Positions 25,151 to 34,774 are shown, counted from the first letter of the stretch. The stretch: DNA of 64,000 bases from DASZBX01 sp035943635 (GCA_035943635.1 DASZBX010000135.1:9777-73776), one strand, 5' to 3'. A program made the numbers and translations. The notes: generated from the letters alone by a model not told the origin.

Positions 25151-26830
25151 ATGACCTCGCACACCGGAACCGTGTCCACTGGCCAGGAGGATGAGAACAC
25201 CGGCCCGGGACCGGAGCCCGGCGGCTACACCCATCGGCAGATCCTGGTCATCCTTTCAGGTCTGCTTCTGGGGATGTTCCTGGCCGCCCTGGACCAGACC
25301 GTCGTGGCGACGGCGATGTACAAGATCGGCGAGAGCCTGGACGGGCTGACCGCGCAGGCGTGGGTGACCACCGCGTTCCTGATCACGTCCACGATCTCGA
25401 CCCCGCTCTACGGCAAACTCTCCGACCAGTACGGCCGGAAACCTTTCTTCCTGTTCGCGATCGCCGTGTTCATCACCGGCTCCGCGCTGTGCACGCTGTC
25501 GACCTCGATGTACATGCTGGCCGGGTTCCGCGCGTTCCAGGGGATCGGCGCCGGCGGACTGTTCTCCCTGGCCCTGGCGATCGTCGGCGACATCATCCCG
25601 CCGCGCGAACGGGCCAAGTACCAGGGCTACTTCATGGCCGTGTTCGGCACCTCCAGCGTGCTCGGCCCGGTGGTCGGCGGCGCGCTGGCCGGAACCAACA
25701 CCCTGCTGGGGATCGACGGCTGGCGCTGGATCTTCCTGATCAACGTCCCGATCGGCATCCTCGCCCTGGTCGTGGTGGCCCGGGTGCTGCACATCGACCA
25801 CGTGCAGCGCCGGCACCGGATCGACGTCTGGGGCGCCGTGGCGCTCGTGGTCGCGCTCGTGCCGCTGCTGATCGTGGCCGAGCAGGGACGCACCTGGGGC
25901 TGGGGTTCGGCGACCGCACTGGCCTGCTACGTGATCGGCGTGGTCGGCATCGCGGGCTTCCTGCTGGCCGAGCGCCGCGCCGGGGACGAGGCGCTGCTGC
26001 CGCTGCGGCTGTTCCGGATCCGGGTGTTCGCGCTCGGCTCCGCGCAGTCGGCGATCATCGGCATCGGCATGTTCGGCGGCATCACCCTGCTGCCGCTCTA
26101 CCTCCAGCTGGTCAAGGGCAACTCGCCGACCAAGGCCGGCCTGCTCACCCTGCCGCTGGTGCTCGGCATCATGATCTTCTCGGTGATCGCGGGCCAGACC
26201 ACCTCGCGCACCGGCCACTACAAGATCTTCCCGGTGATCGGCTCCGCGCTGATGGTGATCGGCATGCTGCTGCTGTGGCGGCTGACCGCGGACAGCAGCC
26301 TGGTCTACGCGGACACGGCCATGTTCATCGTCGGCGCGGGCCTCGGATTCAATATGCAGACCATCATTCTGGCCATGCAGAACGCCGTGCCCCCGCGCGA
26401 CATCGGCGTCGCCACCGCCTCGACCACGTTCTTCCGGCAGATGGGCGGTACGCTCGGGGTCGCGGCGTTCCTGTCCATCGTCTACACGGTCGTCGGCTCG
26501 AAGATCGCCACCGCCTTCGCCCAGGCCCGCACCACCCCCGCCTTCCAGGCCGCGGCCAAAGCCCACCCGGACCAGGTCAAGCTGCTCAACGAGGCCGGGA
26601 CCAGCGGCAGCAGCGTGCTCAACAACACCTCCTTCCTCGGCAGCCTGGACCCGGCGCTGGCCCACCCGCTCGAGGTCGGCTTCACCCAGGCCATCGACAT
26701 CGCGTTCCTGACCGGCGCGGCGGTCCTGGTCATCGCCGGGATCCTGGCCGCGTTCATCAAGGAGGTCCCGCTGCGCACCACCGCGGCCGCGTTCACCCAG
26801 GAGGATGACGGCGCCGCACCGCTTGCCTAG
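25151..26830 (+). CDS. MFS efflux pump, DHA2 family (EmrB/QacA type, 14 TM)
   Basis: A 559-residue drug:H+ antiporter of the major facilitator superfamily. TM1 carries LAALDQTVVATAM, matching the DHA2 motif (LDxTVVNVALP-like), followed by the A-motif region GKLSDQYGRKPFF and the antiporter C-motif VLGPVVGGALAG. A soluble loop (about residues 455-500) lies before the last membrane segment, common in this family. The N-terminus has a 25-residue polar tail. GGAGAGG stands ten bases before the ATG. It probably exports toxic organics or antibiotics. It is followed after 24 bases by the YbdK-type gene. Confidence 0.93.
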   Translation: MTSHTGTVSTGQEDENTGPGPEPGGYTHRQILVILSGLLLGMFLAALDQTVVATAMYKIGESLDGLTAQAWVTTAFLITSTISTPLYGKLSDQYGRKPFFLFAIAVFITGSALCTLSTSMYMLAGFRAFQGIGAGGLFSLALAIVGDIIPPRERAKYQGYFMAVFGTSSVLGPVVGGALAGTNTLLGIDGWRWIFLINVPIGILALVVVARVLHIDHVQRRHRIDVWGAVALVVALVPLLIVAEQGRTWGWGSATALACYVIGVVGIAGFLLAERRAGDEALLPLRLFRIRVFALGSAQSAIIGIGMFGGITLLPLYLQLVKGNSPTKAGLLTLPLVLGIMIFSVIAGQTTSRTGHYKIFPVIGSALMVIGMLLLWRLTADSSLVYADTAMFIVGAGLGFNMQTIILAMQNAVPPRDIGVATASTTFFRQMGGTLGVAAFLSIVYTVVGSKIATAFAQARTTPAFQAAAKAHPDQVKLLNEAGTSGSSVLNNTSFLGSLDPALAHPLEVGFTQAIDIAFLTGAAVLVIAGILAAFIKEVPLRTTAAAFTQEDDGAAPLA

Positions 26831-26854
26831 GCTTTTCCCGGGTATACGGCGCGC

Positions 26855-27937
26855 ATGATCACGGTAGGTGTCGAAGAGGAATACCTCCTGCTGGACCCGG
26901 AGACCGGCCTGCCGGTGCCGCGCAGCCGGCAGGTCCGGGCCGCCGCGGACCTCGCCCCCGCGGCGGCCAAGGACGAGGTGACCCCGGAACTCCTGCAGGC
27001 GCAGGTGGAGGTCGCCACCCCGGTCTGCACCGGCTTGGACGAGGTCGCCGGCCACCTGACCCGGCTGCGCGGCGTGGTCCGGGCCGCAGCCGCCGCGGCC
27101 GACTGCCGGGCCGCGGCCTGCGGGGCCGCCGCGCTGCGCGGGGCCCGGCCGGTGCCGGTCACCGGCAAGACCAGGTACCTCACGCTGGCCACCGACGCCG
27201 CACAACTCGTGGACGAGCAGCTGATCTGCGGCATGCACGTACACGTCGCGATCCCCGACCGCGAGCGCGGCGTCCTGGTGCTCAACCGGATCCGGCCGTG
27301 GCTCGCGATCCTGGTCGCCCTGGGCGGGAACTCGCCCCTGTGGGACGGACACGACACCGGGTTCAGCAGCTGGCGGACCGTGGTGTTCGGGCGGTGGCCG
27401 GTCAGCGGGCTGCCGCCCGAGTTCGCCGGCGAGGAGGACTACCGCCGCCGCGCGCAGGAACTGGTGGACTCGGCCGTGATCCGCGACCTCGGGCAGCTGT
27501 ACTGGCTGGCGCGCCTGTCGGAGAAGTACCCGACCATCGAGGTACGCGCGTTGGACGTCCAGCTGCGCGCCGAGGACGCCGTGACGTTCGCGGGCCTGGC
27601 GCGTGCGCTGGTGACGCTGGCCTTGTCAGACCACTGGCCGCACGCCACGCTGCCGGCCCACCCGCCGGAGCTGCTCGCGGCGGCGCTCTGGCAGGCGGCC
27701 CGGCACGGCTTGGACGGGGACCTGGTCGATCCGTTCACGGCCCGGTCCCGCCCGGCCGCCGACGTGGTCGCCACCCTGATGACCCTGGTCGAACCCGCCC
27801 TGAAGCAGTCCGGGGACCTGGACCGGGTCAATGATGGCGTGCAGCGGCTGGTGCACGAGGGCACAGCCGCCACCCGCCAGCGCCGCGCCTTCCAGGACGG
27901 CGGCGTGGCGGCGGCGATCGACCTGAGCGAGATGTGA
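26855..27937 (+). CDS. Carboxylate-amine ligase, YbdK/GCS2 family
   Basis: A 360-residue ATP-dependent carboxylate-amine ligase of the GCS2 superfamily, related to glutamate-cysteine ligase. Family motifs: GVEEEYLLLDPETG at the N-terminus, the acidic/His cluster GMHVHVAIPDRE near residue 128, and ARLSEKYPTIEVRALDVQ near 215. YbdK-type enzymes are reported to have weak gamma-glutamylcysteine synthetase activity; actinomycetes make mycothiol instead, so the physiological substrate is unclear. The ATG has no ribosome site; TATACG lies upstream. It follows the DHA2 pump by 24 bases and may be cotranscribed. Confidence 0.9.
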   Translation: MITVGVEEEYLLLDPETGLPVPRSRQVRAAADLAPAAAKDEVTPELLQAQVEVATPVCTGLDEVAGHLTRLRGVVRAAAAAADCRAAACGAAALRGARPVPVTGKTRYLTLATDAAQLVDEQLICGMHVHVAIPDRERGVLVLNRIRPWLAILVALGGNSPLWDGHDTGFSSWRTVVFGRWPVSGLPPEFAGEEDYRRRAQELVDSAVIRDLGQLYWLARLSEKYPTIEVRALDVQLRAEDAVTFAGLARALVTLALSDHWPHATLPAHPPELLAAALWQAARHGLDGDLVDPFTARSRPAADVVATLMTLVEPALKQSGDLDRVNDGVQRLVHEGTAATRQRRAFQDGGVAAAIDLSEM

Positions 27938-28112
27938 GCGCGCGAGAAATCAGAACGTCTTCCCGAGCGTGGGCACAGCGATCCGACAGAGCCCCGCCGA
28001 CCGCGTTGGCCTGCCGGTCCCCGATTCCCGGGTCCGTGCGTCCTGAGGATGGCGCGCCACCATCCTCACGGGTGACCCGGAATCAACCCTGCGCCGGACG
28101 CCACAGCCGCCG

Positions 28113-28126
28113 CGGTAGCGCTACCG
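28113..28126. promoter_or_regulatory. 14-bp palindrome over the ABC-operon promoter
   Basis: CGGTAGCGCTACCG is a perfect palindrome whose right half contains TACCGT (28122-28127), a TANNNT -10 box seven bases before the GTG at 28135. It may be an operator for the double ABC exporter operon. No regulator gene is adjacent. Confidence 0.45.
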
Positions 28127-28134
28127 TCTTCGCT

Positions 28135-29085
28135 GTGCCAGACATCGAAGTACCGATCATCGAGGCGGCAGCGCTGACGATGCGCTATCCGGGCGGCGTC
28201 ACAGCCCTGACCGACCTCACCCTGCGGGTCGAACCCGGGATCACCGGGCTGGTCGGCGCCAACGGCGCCGGCAAGTCCACCCTGATCAAAATCCTGCTCG
28301 GCCTGCTCACCCCCACCGCGGGCGGGGTGCGGGTGCTGGGCCTGGACGCGCGCGAGCAGGGCGAGCAGATCCGCGGCCGGGTCGGGTACATGCCCGAACA
28401 CGACTGCCTGCCGCCGGACGTGACCGCGACCGAGTTCGTCACCCACCTGGGCCGGATGACCGGCCTGCCGCCGACCGCCGCGAAGGAGCAGGCCGCCGAG
28501 GCGCTGCGGCACGTCGGGCTGCACGAGGAGCGGTACCGGCAGATCGGCACCTTCTCCACCGGGATGAAGCAGCGGGTCAAACTCGCCCAGGCCCTGGTCG
28601 GCGATCCGGGCCTGCTGCTGCTGGACGAGCCGACCAACGGCCTGGACCCGGCCGGCCGGGACGCGATGCTGGCCCTGATCCGCCGGATCGGCACCGAGTT
28701 CGGCATCGCCGTGGTGGTCGCCTCGCACCTGCTCAGCGAGATCGAGCGGATCTGCGACCACCTGGTCGCGATCGAGGGCGGCCGGCTGCTGCGCGCGGCC
28801 TCGCTGGCCTCGATGACCCAGGCCCTGCCCTGGCTGGTGGTCGAGGTCGACGAGGGCACCGAGGCACTGGCCGCGGCCCTGGGCGGGCAGGGCCTGACCG
28901 TCCGCCCGCAGGGCCGCCAGCTGCTGGTCCGGGTGGACGCCGACCCGGTGTTCGACGCCGTCCGGGACGCGATCGCGGACCTGGACCTTCCGCTGACCCG
29001 GCTCGAACACCGCCGGCACCACGTGGAGGAACTCTTCTCCGACCGCGAACAGGTCGAAGCCGATGCCATGGAGGCGCAGCAATGA
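28135..29085 (+). CDS. ABC transporter ATP-binding protein
   Basis: A 316-residue ATPase subunit of an ABC-2 exporter. Walker A GANGAGKSTLI (about residue 40), signature FSTGMKQRVKLAQ (about 142), Walker B LLLLDEPTNGLDP (about 162), H-loop VVVASHLLSEIERI (about 195), and a C-terminal extension of about 90 residues. The GTG at 28135 follows a -10 box by seven bases without a ribosome site, so the transcript is probably leaderless. It overlaps the permease by four bases. First gene of a four-gene operon ATPase-permease-ATPase-permease. Confidence 0.92.
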   Translation: MPDIEVPIIEAAALTMRYPGGVTALTDLTLRVEPGITGLVGANGAGKSTLIKILLGLLTPTAGGVRVLGLDAREQGEQIRGRVGYMPEHDCLPPDVTATEFVTHLGRMTGLPPTAAKEQAAEALRHVGLHEERYRQIGTFSTGMKQRVKLAQALVGDPGLLLLDEPTNGLDPAGRDAMLALIRRIGTEFGIAVVVASHLLSEIERICDHLVAIEGGRLLRAASLASMTQALPWLVVEVDEGTEALAAALGGQGLTVRPQGRQLLVRVDADPVFDAVRDAIADLDLPLTRLEHRRHHVEELFSDREQVEADAMEAQQ

Positions 29086-30230
29086 GCCCGACCACGCCAG
29101 CGGGCCCCGCGCCGCGCGCGGCGAACACCAGCGTCATCCACGACATCGGCTACAAGCCGTACACCGGGCCGCGGCTCGGGCGCCGGCAGATCGTGCGGGC
29201 GCTCTACGTGCACAGCCTGCGGTCCGTCTTCGGGCTCGGCCGCGGCGTGAAAGCGAAGATCATGCCGTTCTTCGTGCTCGCCGCGGTGCTGATCCCGGCC
29301 GCGCTGAACGTGTACATGAGCTCGGCGAGCAAGTCGCTGGTCCTTCCCTACGGGCACATGGCCTACAGCCTGATGCTGTTCAGCGTGCTGTTCGCCGCGG
29401 CCGCCGCGCCCGAGATCGTCTCGCGCGACCTGCGGCACCACACCCTGCCGCTGTACTTCTCCCGGCCGCTGCGCCGGATCGACTACCCGTTGGCCAAGAT
29501 GCTCGCCCTGTTCTCCGGGCTGGCGATCGTCGGGGTGCTGCCGGTCCTGGTCAGTTACGTCGGCCAGGTCGCCTCGGCCACCAGCGGGCACGAGATCTGG
29601 GCCGACTCCAAGGCGGCCTTCCCGGGCCTGTTCGCGGCCCTGGCCCAGGCCGCGCTGTTCAGTGTGATCAGCCTGCTGATCGCCTCGACCACCGGGCGCC
29701 GGGTGATCGCCACCGGCGTGATCGCGATCTTCTTCCTGGTCTCGATCGCGATCTCCGGTGTGCTGACCAGCGTGGTCGGCCGCAGCTGGCAGGAGCACAC
29801 GGCCAGCTGCGTCGTGCCCGCGTTCGCTCCCGGGTCGCCCCGGGACACCGGCGACGGCAACGTGTTCGGGTTCGGCGGCGGCGAGAACGGCCCGCCGACC
29901 GCCCTGTTCACCCAGCTGTGCCCGGGCATCGACCCGGACGCCGACAACGTCGGGAACATCGACGGTTCGCTCGTCCAGGGCCGGCCCGGCTTCGCGAACA
30001 TCACCGTGCAGTACCAGACCCCGGTCTACTCCACGATGGCCAGGGTGGGCGGTCTGACCAGTCCGTCGCGCCTGGTCGAGGGCACCCGGATCTGGGTGTT
30101 CCGGGCCGGCGACGGCGAGATCCCGAACCCCGCGCCGCTGGGCCCGGTCTACGCCGCCGAACTGCTCGTCCTGGTCCTCGCCGCCGGCAACGGGCTGTTC
30201 CTGCGCTACCGGAAAGTGAGCGTCTCATGA
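29082..30230 (+). CDS. ABC-2 type permease
   Basis: A 382-residue membrane subunit with about six to seven hydrophobic segments and a large external loop (about residues 230-330). The motif SRDLRHHTLPLYFSRPLRR (about 111-129) is the cytoplasmic RD...PLxR segment seen in ABC-2 permeases that contact the ATPase. The N-terminus contains IGYKPYTGPRLGRR, a conserved stretch in this actinobacterial subgroup. It overlaps genes on both sides by four bases. Substrate unknown. Confidence 0.88.
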   Translation: MSPTTPAGPAPRAANTSVIHDIGYKPYTGPRLGRRQIVRALYVHSLRSVFGLGRGVKAKIMPFFVLAAVLIPAALNVYMSSASKSLVLPYGHMAYSLMLFSVLFAAAAAPEIVSRDLRHHTLPLYFSRPLRRIDYPLAKMLALFSGLAIVGVLPVLVSYVGQVASATSGHEIWADSKAAFPGLFAALAQAALFSVISLLIASTTGRRVIATGVIAIFFLVSIAISGVLTSVVGRSWQEHTASCVVPAFAPGSPRDTGDGNVFGFGGGENGPPTALFTQLCPGIDPDADNVGNIDGSLVQGRPGFANITVQYQTPVYSTMARVGGLTSPSRLVEGTRIWVFRAGDGEIPNPAPLGPVYAAELLVLVLAAGNGLFLRYRKVSVS

Positions 30231-31186
30231 CCGCCGTCGACAGCGCGGCCGCGCCCGGCGCCGCCGCCACCGGGCCCGTCGTGGTCAGCTTCGACCACGT
30301 CACCCACTGGTACGGCAACGTGGTCGCGGTCAACGACATCTCGCTCCAGCTCGGGCCGGGGGTGACCGGGCTGCTCGGGCCGAACGGCGCGGGCAAGTCC
30401 ACCATCCTGCACCTGCTGGCCGGGTTCCTCTCCCCGTCCCGGGGCGCGGTGACCATCGGCGGGGCCAGCCCGTGGCGCAACCCGGACATCTTCCACACGG
30501 TCGGCCTGGTCCCGGAGCGCGACTCGGTGTACGCGTTCCTGACCGCGCGCGAGTTCGTCACCGCCTCGGCGAAGCTGCACAAGCTGGCGGACCCCAAGGC
30601 CGCGGCCGAGCGCGCGCTGGACCTGGTGGAGATGGCCGGGGCGGCCGACCGGCCGATCCAGACCTACTCCAAGGGCATGCGCCAGCGGGCCAAGGTCGCC
30701 GCCGCGCTCGTGCACGACCCGCAGGTGCTGCTGCTGGACGAGCCGTTCAACGGCATGGACCCGCGCCAGCGGATGCACATGATGGACCTGCTGCGCGGGC
30801 TCGGCCAGGCCGGGCGCACGATCCTGTTCTCCTCACACATCCTGGAGGAGGTGGAGAAGCTGGCCGACACGGTCCAGGTCGTGGTCACCGGCCGGCTGGC
30901 CGCCTCCGGGGACTACCGGACCATCCGGCGCCTGATGACGACCCGGCCGCACGTGTTCCTGCTGCGCAGCACCGACGACCGGGCGCTGGCGCAGGTGCTG
31001 ATCTCCAGCCCGGCCGTGCAGGGCGTGGGCCTGGTCAAGGACGGCCTGGAAGTGCACGCGAGCGACCACGGCACCTTCACCCGCGAGCTGGCCAAGGTCA
31101 GCCGGTCCGCCGGGATCGGGCTGCGCGAGGTCATCCCGTCGGACGAGTCCCTCGAATCCGTGTTCGCCTACCTCGTGGGAGCCTGA
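30227..31186 (+). CDS. ABC transporter ATP-binding protein (second)
   Basis: A 319-residue ABC ATPase, diverged from the one at 28135. Walker A GPNGAGKSTIL (about residue 47), signature YSKGMRQRAKVA (about 147), Walker B VLLLDEPFNGMDP (about 167), H-loop LFSSHILEEVEKL (about 200). The substitution of Phe-Asn for the usual Thr-x in Walker B flanks is typical of subgroups with paired ATPases. Translationally coupled (ATGA) to the permease before it and two bases from the one after. The two ATPases may form a heterodimer or serve separate permeases. Confidence 0.92.
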   Translation: MTAVDSAAAPGAAATGPVVVSFDHVTHWYGNVVAVNDISLQLGPGVTGLLGPNGAGKSTILHLLAGFLSPSRGAVTIGGASPWRNPDIFHTVGLVPERDSVYAFLTAREFVTASAKLHKLADPKAAAERALDLVEMAGAADRPIQTYSKGMRQRAKVAAALVHDPQVLLLDEPFNGMDPRQRMHMMDLLRGLGQAGRTILFSSHILEEVEKLADTVQVVVTGRLAASGDYRTIRRLMTTRPHVFLLRSTDDRALAQVLISSPAVQGVGLVKDGLEVHASDHGTFTRELAKVSRSAGIGLREVIPSDESLESVFAYLVGA

Positions 31187-31188
31187 CC

Positions 31189-31902
31189 ATGATCGATTCC
31201 ACCGTCGTCTGGATCTCCTTCCGGGCGCTGTTCGGCCGCCGCCGGGCCCTGCTGTTCCTGCTGCCCGCACTGCTGCTGGTCCTGCTCACCGTGATCATCG
31301 CGGGCGCGCAGGGGAAGGAGTCGGACTGGGCCGCGATCCTGCTCGGCCAGGTCGGGGTCGGCGCCGTGGTCCCGCTGACCGCGCTGCTGGTCGGCACCTC
31401 GGTGCTCGGCTCGGAGATCGACGACAACTCGGTCCTGCACCTGCTGGCCACCCCGGTCTCCCGGCGCACCGTGATCGTCTCCAAGGTGCTGGTCTCGGCG
31501 TCGGTCACGATCGTGTTCGCGGCCGTGCCGGTGCTGCTGTCGGGACTGATCGCCGTGGGCGCGACCTCGCTGACAGTGGGCTGTTTCCTCGGCGCGGTGC
31601 TCGGCTCGGTCGTCTACTCGTGCCTGTTCGTGTTCTTCTCCGCGGCCCTGCGCCACCCGGTGATCTACGCGCTCGCCTACGTGGCGCTGTGGGAGGAGCT
31701 GATCAGCAATCTGGTCGGCGGCGCGAAGTACCTGTCGATCGAGCAGTGGTCGCTCGGCCTGGCCCACGCGGTGTCCAAGGACGGCAACCTCAACTCGCAC
31801 CTGACCCTGACCCCGTCGCTGATCCTGGCCGTGATCGCCTCGGTGCTCCTGGTCGGTTACGCCACGGAGCGCCTGAGCGCCTTCACCCTGCGGGCGGACT
31901 GA
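31189..31902 (+). CDS. ABC-2 type permease (second)
   Basis: A 237-residue membrane protein with six hydrophobic segments; it contains SEIDDNSVLHLLATPVSRRTVIVSK-like cytoplasmic sequence, the ATPase-contact segment of ABC-2 permeases (about residues 78-100). It starts two bases after the stop of the second ATPase gene and closes the four-gene operon. Shorter than the first permease and lacking its large external loop. Substrate unknown. Confidence 0.88.
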   Translation: MIDSTVVWISFRALFGRRRALLFLLPALLLVLLTVIIAGAQGKESDWAAILLGQVGVGAVVPLTALLVGTSVLGSEIDDNSVLHLLATPVSRRTVIVSKVLVSASVTIVFAAVPVLLSGLIAVGATSLTVGCFLGAVLGSVVYSCLFVFFSAALRHPVIYALAYVALWEELISNLVGGAKYLSIEQWSLGLAHAVSKDGNLNSHLTLTPSLILAVIASVLLVGYATERLSAFTLRAD

Positions 31903-31967
31903 GCCGGGAGGTACTGAGGAGAATATGCAGTACCGCGGACGCGGGCCGGTCTGCCATGATTCTGCCC

Positions 31968-33224
31968 ATGGGGGAGATCACATTCACGCGCCCGCTGTCC
32001 GAGTTCCTCTGCCCGCAGTGCGGCTGGACCGGCGACTTCGAAGCCCGGTTCCCGGCCTGGTGTCTGTCGTGCACGTACGGCGCCGAGGGCGGCATGGTGC
32101 TCAAGCAGTTCACCGGCCGCGCCCAGCGCCAGAAGTCCGCGGCGTCGCGCCGCAGCGAGAAGCTGTACGCGAAGGTGGTGGCCGCACCGCAACTGCGGCC
32201 CACCGGCCTGCTGCGCCGGACGACCATCGGGGTCGCCCTGCTGATCCACCTGGTCACACTGCTGGTTCTGGCCGGCGGCATCGTCCTGATCGCGACGATG
32301 CCGCCGGCCTCGCTCGCATGGTTCTTCGGCCCGCTGCTGATCCTGCTCGCGATCACGCTGCGCCCGCGCTTCCCCGCGATGGAGCACGGCCCGCAGCTGA
32401 TCACCCGCGAGCAGGCGCCGGAACTGTTCGGCCTGCTCGACGAGATCGCCGCGCTGCTGCACACGCACTCGTTCACTGCCGTCCGGCTATCGATCACCGC
32501 CAACGCCGGCACGGCCGTCTTCGGCCTGCGCCGACGCGAGCGCCTGCTCGACGTCGGCGTGCCGCTGTGGCAGCTGCTCGGCCCGCAGGAACGAGTGGCG
32601 CTGCTGGCCCACGAGGTCGCCCACGGCGCCAACGCCGACTCCGAGTACGGGCTCGTGGTGGCCAGCGCTCTGAGCACGCTGCGCCGCTGGTACGCGGTGA
32701 CCCACCCGCTCACACTGGTGACCGGCCGCACCCGGCTCAAGACACGCAATGTGGTCGACGTGATCTTGCCGTTCCACGTCTTCCACCGGTGGGCGTCCGC
32801 GCTGGTGCTGCGGTCCACCCCGCGCGCCGAGTACCTCGCCGACCGGCTCGCCGCCCAGGTCGCCTCCACCGACGCCGTCCACGCCATGCTCGACCGGATG
32901 GTGACCGCCGGGGCCGCGATGCAGGTGCTGCTCACCGCGGTCCGCGCCCGCGTGCCGTCCCAGCCGTGGCGGATCGTGCGCGACTTCGCCGCCGCGCTGC
33001 CGGAGCACGAACAGGCCCGCCTGGCCCTGCTCAGCGCGCGGGCCGGAGTGAGCATCGACGACTCCCACCCGCCGACCCACCTGCGGCTCCAGCTGCTGCG
33101 GGGCGGTGAGCCGCTGCCCGCGCAGCTGACCATGACCGGCGAACGCTGCGCCCTGATCGATGCCGAACTCGCCGACCCGATCGAGCAGTTGGGCGCGAAA
33201 CTGAGCAAGTTCGCCCGGCGGTAG
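31968..33224 (+). CDS. M48-like membrane metallopeptidase with N-terminal zinc ribbon
   Basis: A 418-residue protein. The N-terminus has two CxxC knuckles (CPQC at about residue 14 and CLSC at about 33), then two membrane segments (about 80-125), then the zinc-metalloprotease signature HEVAH (about 210) with a downstream Glu in AEYLADRLAA (about 285), as in HtpX/Ste24-type M48 peptidases. It should act on membrane proteins at the cytoplasmic face. The ATG at 31968 lies seven bases after CATGAT, a near -10 box; an ATG at 31956 would add four residues. The cytoplasmic zinc ribbon is an unusual addition to the family. Confidence 0.85.
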   Translation: MGEITFTRPLSEFLCPQCGWTGDFEARFPAWCLSCTYGAEGGMVLKQFTGRAQRQKSAASRRSEKLYAKVVAAPQLRPTGLLRRTTIGVALLIHLVTLLVLAGGIVLIATMPPASLAWFFGPLLILLAITLRPRFPAMEHGPQLITREQAPELFGLLDEIAALLHTHSFTAVRLSITANAGTAVFGLRRRERLLDVGVPLWQLLGPQERVALLAHEVAHGANADSEYGLVVASALSTLRRWYAVTHPLTLVTGRTRLKTRNVVDVILPFHVFHRWASALVLRSTPRAEYLADRLAAQVASTDAVHAMLDRMVTAGAAMQVLLTAVRARVPSQPWRIVRDFAAALPEHEQARLALLSARAGVSIDDSHPPTHLRLQLLRGGEPLPAQLTMTGERCALIDAELADPIEQLGAKLSKFARR

Positions 33225-33273
33225 GTCACTGCGTCACCCGCACAGAACTGCCGGACTGCGTACAGTCGAATCC

Positions 33274-33753
33274 GTGGGGTTGGGGATCGATCTGACGTTG
33301 CTGGCGGTCGACGCGGAGCCTGGGTACCTGCGGGTCGGGCCGACGCTGCCTTACCCGCTGGTCGTCGGCGAATTGGTGGATCTGGCCGTGGCCGGGCGGA
33401 TCACGGTGAACGGTGACGTGATCGAGGTCCTCGATCGCTCGCCGGTAGGCGATGCGCTCGCCGACGATTCTCTTGCCCGGCTTGCTGATCTCGGAGACGG
33501 TTTGTCGGTCGAGCAGTGGCTGGAGCGGCAGGGCCGCTGGCGCGTCGAGGCCTACCTCAACGGCCTGCGCCACCAGAACGTGCTGCATGAGTCATCGGGC
33601 AAGGTGGTCGGATCGGGTCGGATCGAGGTCGCCGACACGTTGCGGGCCGCGGCGCCAGTGCGGCGGCTACGGAGGCTGATCGCTGAGGAGGGCGGCCCGC
33701 AGTCGGCGCAGGATCTGGCATTCGCCGCCCTGTTTGACCGGGATCGCCGGTAG
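33274..33753 (+). CDS. GPP34 (Golgi phosphoprotein 3)-like protein
   Basis: A 159-residue protein resembling bacterial GPP34-domain proteins: LTLLAVDAE at the start, a strand-turn with VGELVDLAVAGRI (about residues 32-44), then helical segments. Actinobacterial GPP34 proteins are abundant and of unknown role; the eukaryotic homologue binds PI4P. This copy is shorter than the usual 200-230 residues, with the C-terminal part reduced. The GTG at 33274 stands seven bases after TACAGT (33261-33266) without a ribosome site, a clear leaderless pattern. Convergent with the amidotransferase. Confidence 0.75.
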   Translation: MGLGIDLTLLAVDAEPGYLRVGPTLPYPLVVGELVDLAVAGRITVNGDVIEVLDRSPVGDALADDSLARLADLGDGLSVEQWLERQGRWRVEAYLNGLRHQNVLHESSGKVVGSGRIEVADTLRAAAPVRRLRRLIAEEGGPQSAQDLAFAALFDRDRR

Positions 33754-33776
33754 ACGACCCCTGGTTCGCCCGCCGC

Positions 33777-34649
33777 TCAGGCGGCCGACTGGGAGGACGC
33801 GGCCTTCGGCTGGAGGTCGTCGAGCGTGAGCAGGTGCGCGGGCGGGTCGGGCAGCGCGATGTGCGAGCTGACCTGCAGATCCGGCCCGACGTGTAGCAAC
33901 TCGCCTGACTCCAGGGGGCGCCACAGCGGATCGTCGTCCAGTTTCTCGCTCGCGACGACGACCGCCGGGGCGTCGGCCAGATCACCGGAGTGCACGTGCA
34001 GCCGCCCGGCGGCGCCCTTGTGGTCCAGGTGCTCGTGCTGTTGCGGGCCGCGATTGCGGCGGTCCAGGACGTACAGCGAGTGCGTCTCGGGGTAGCGCAG
34101 CGCCCAGAGCTCGTCCGCGGTGATCATGACGACGTTCAGCGCGAACACCGGCAGGTTCGCGGCGACCCAGCGCGCCGCGGCGGCCAGGCCCTCGCCGACG
34201 TTCCCGCCGCGGGCCGCGGTCTCCTGGTTGACCAGGGCGAAGAAGCGTTCCGAGTCGGTGTCGCCCTGCACCTGCGCCATGCCGTCGGCGCCGAGGCGTT
34301 GTTCCAGCTTGTCGAGACCCTCGATCACCCCGTTGTGGGCGAACAGGCGGCCGTCGGCGGAGAACGGGTGGGTGTTGCGGTCGGCCAGCTCGCCGGTCGA
34401 GGCGTACCTGACGTGCGCGACGAACGTGGCGGACTCGACCGTCCGGGCCTCCTCGGCGAAGTCGCGGTCGTCGAACGCGGCGATCGGCGCCTTGTGCACC
34501 TCGGGCCGCCCGTCCGGGCCGAAGAACCCCAGCCCGGTCCCGTCCGGGTCCCGCCTGCTCTGCGCGGACAGGCTGTCCGGGGCCTCCAGCAGCCAGAACG
34601 TGGCCCGCACGCGCGCCGGAGCGCTGGTCATGCCGAAGAGCCGGCACAT
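33777..34649 (-). CDS. Class II glutamine amidotransferase (YafJ/EgtC-like)
   Basis: A 290-residue Ntn-type glutamine amidotransferase. The N-terminus MCRLFGMTS exposes Cys2 as catalytic nucleophile after Met removal, followed by FVAHVRYASTGE (about 75), FAHNGVI (about 103) and GDTDSERFFAL (about 127), the conserved order of single-domain GATase-2 proteins. It has no synthase domain, so it would supply ammonia or hydrolyse a gamma-glutamyl compound (as EgtC does in ergothioneine synthesis). AGGAGGAGATCCC precedes the ATG at 34649, a strong ribosome site that decides the start. Partner pathway not visible. Confidence 0.9.
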   Translation of the reverse strand: MCRLFGMTSAPARVRATFWLLEAPDSLSAQSRRDPDGTGLGFFGPDGRPEVHKAPIAAFDDRDFAEEARTVESATFVAHVRYASTGELADRNTHPFSADGRLFAHNGVIEGLDKLEQRLGADGMAQVQGDTDSERFFALVNQETAARGGNVGEGLAAAARWVAANLPVFALNVVMITADELWALRYPETHSLYVLDRRNRGPQQHEHLDHKGAAGRLHVHSGDLADAPAVVVASEKLDDDPLWRPLESGELLHVGPDLQVSSHIALPDPPAHLLTLDDLQPKAASSQSAA

Positions 34650-34774
34650 GGGATCTCCTCCTGATAGGTGACCGCGTCGTATACCCGCTGCCGGGCGCAC
34701 TATCCGCCGCGGGACTAGGCCCGGTTGCGCAATCGGATGGCGCGGGCGGCCGGAGCATGGAAGGCTCTGGGCCC

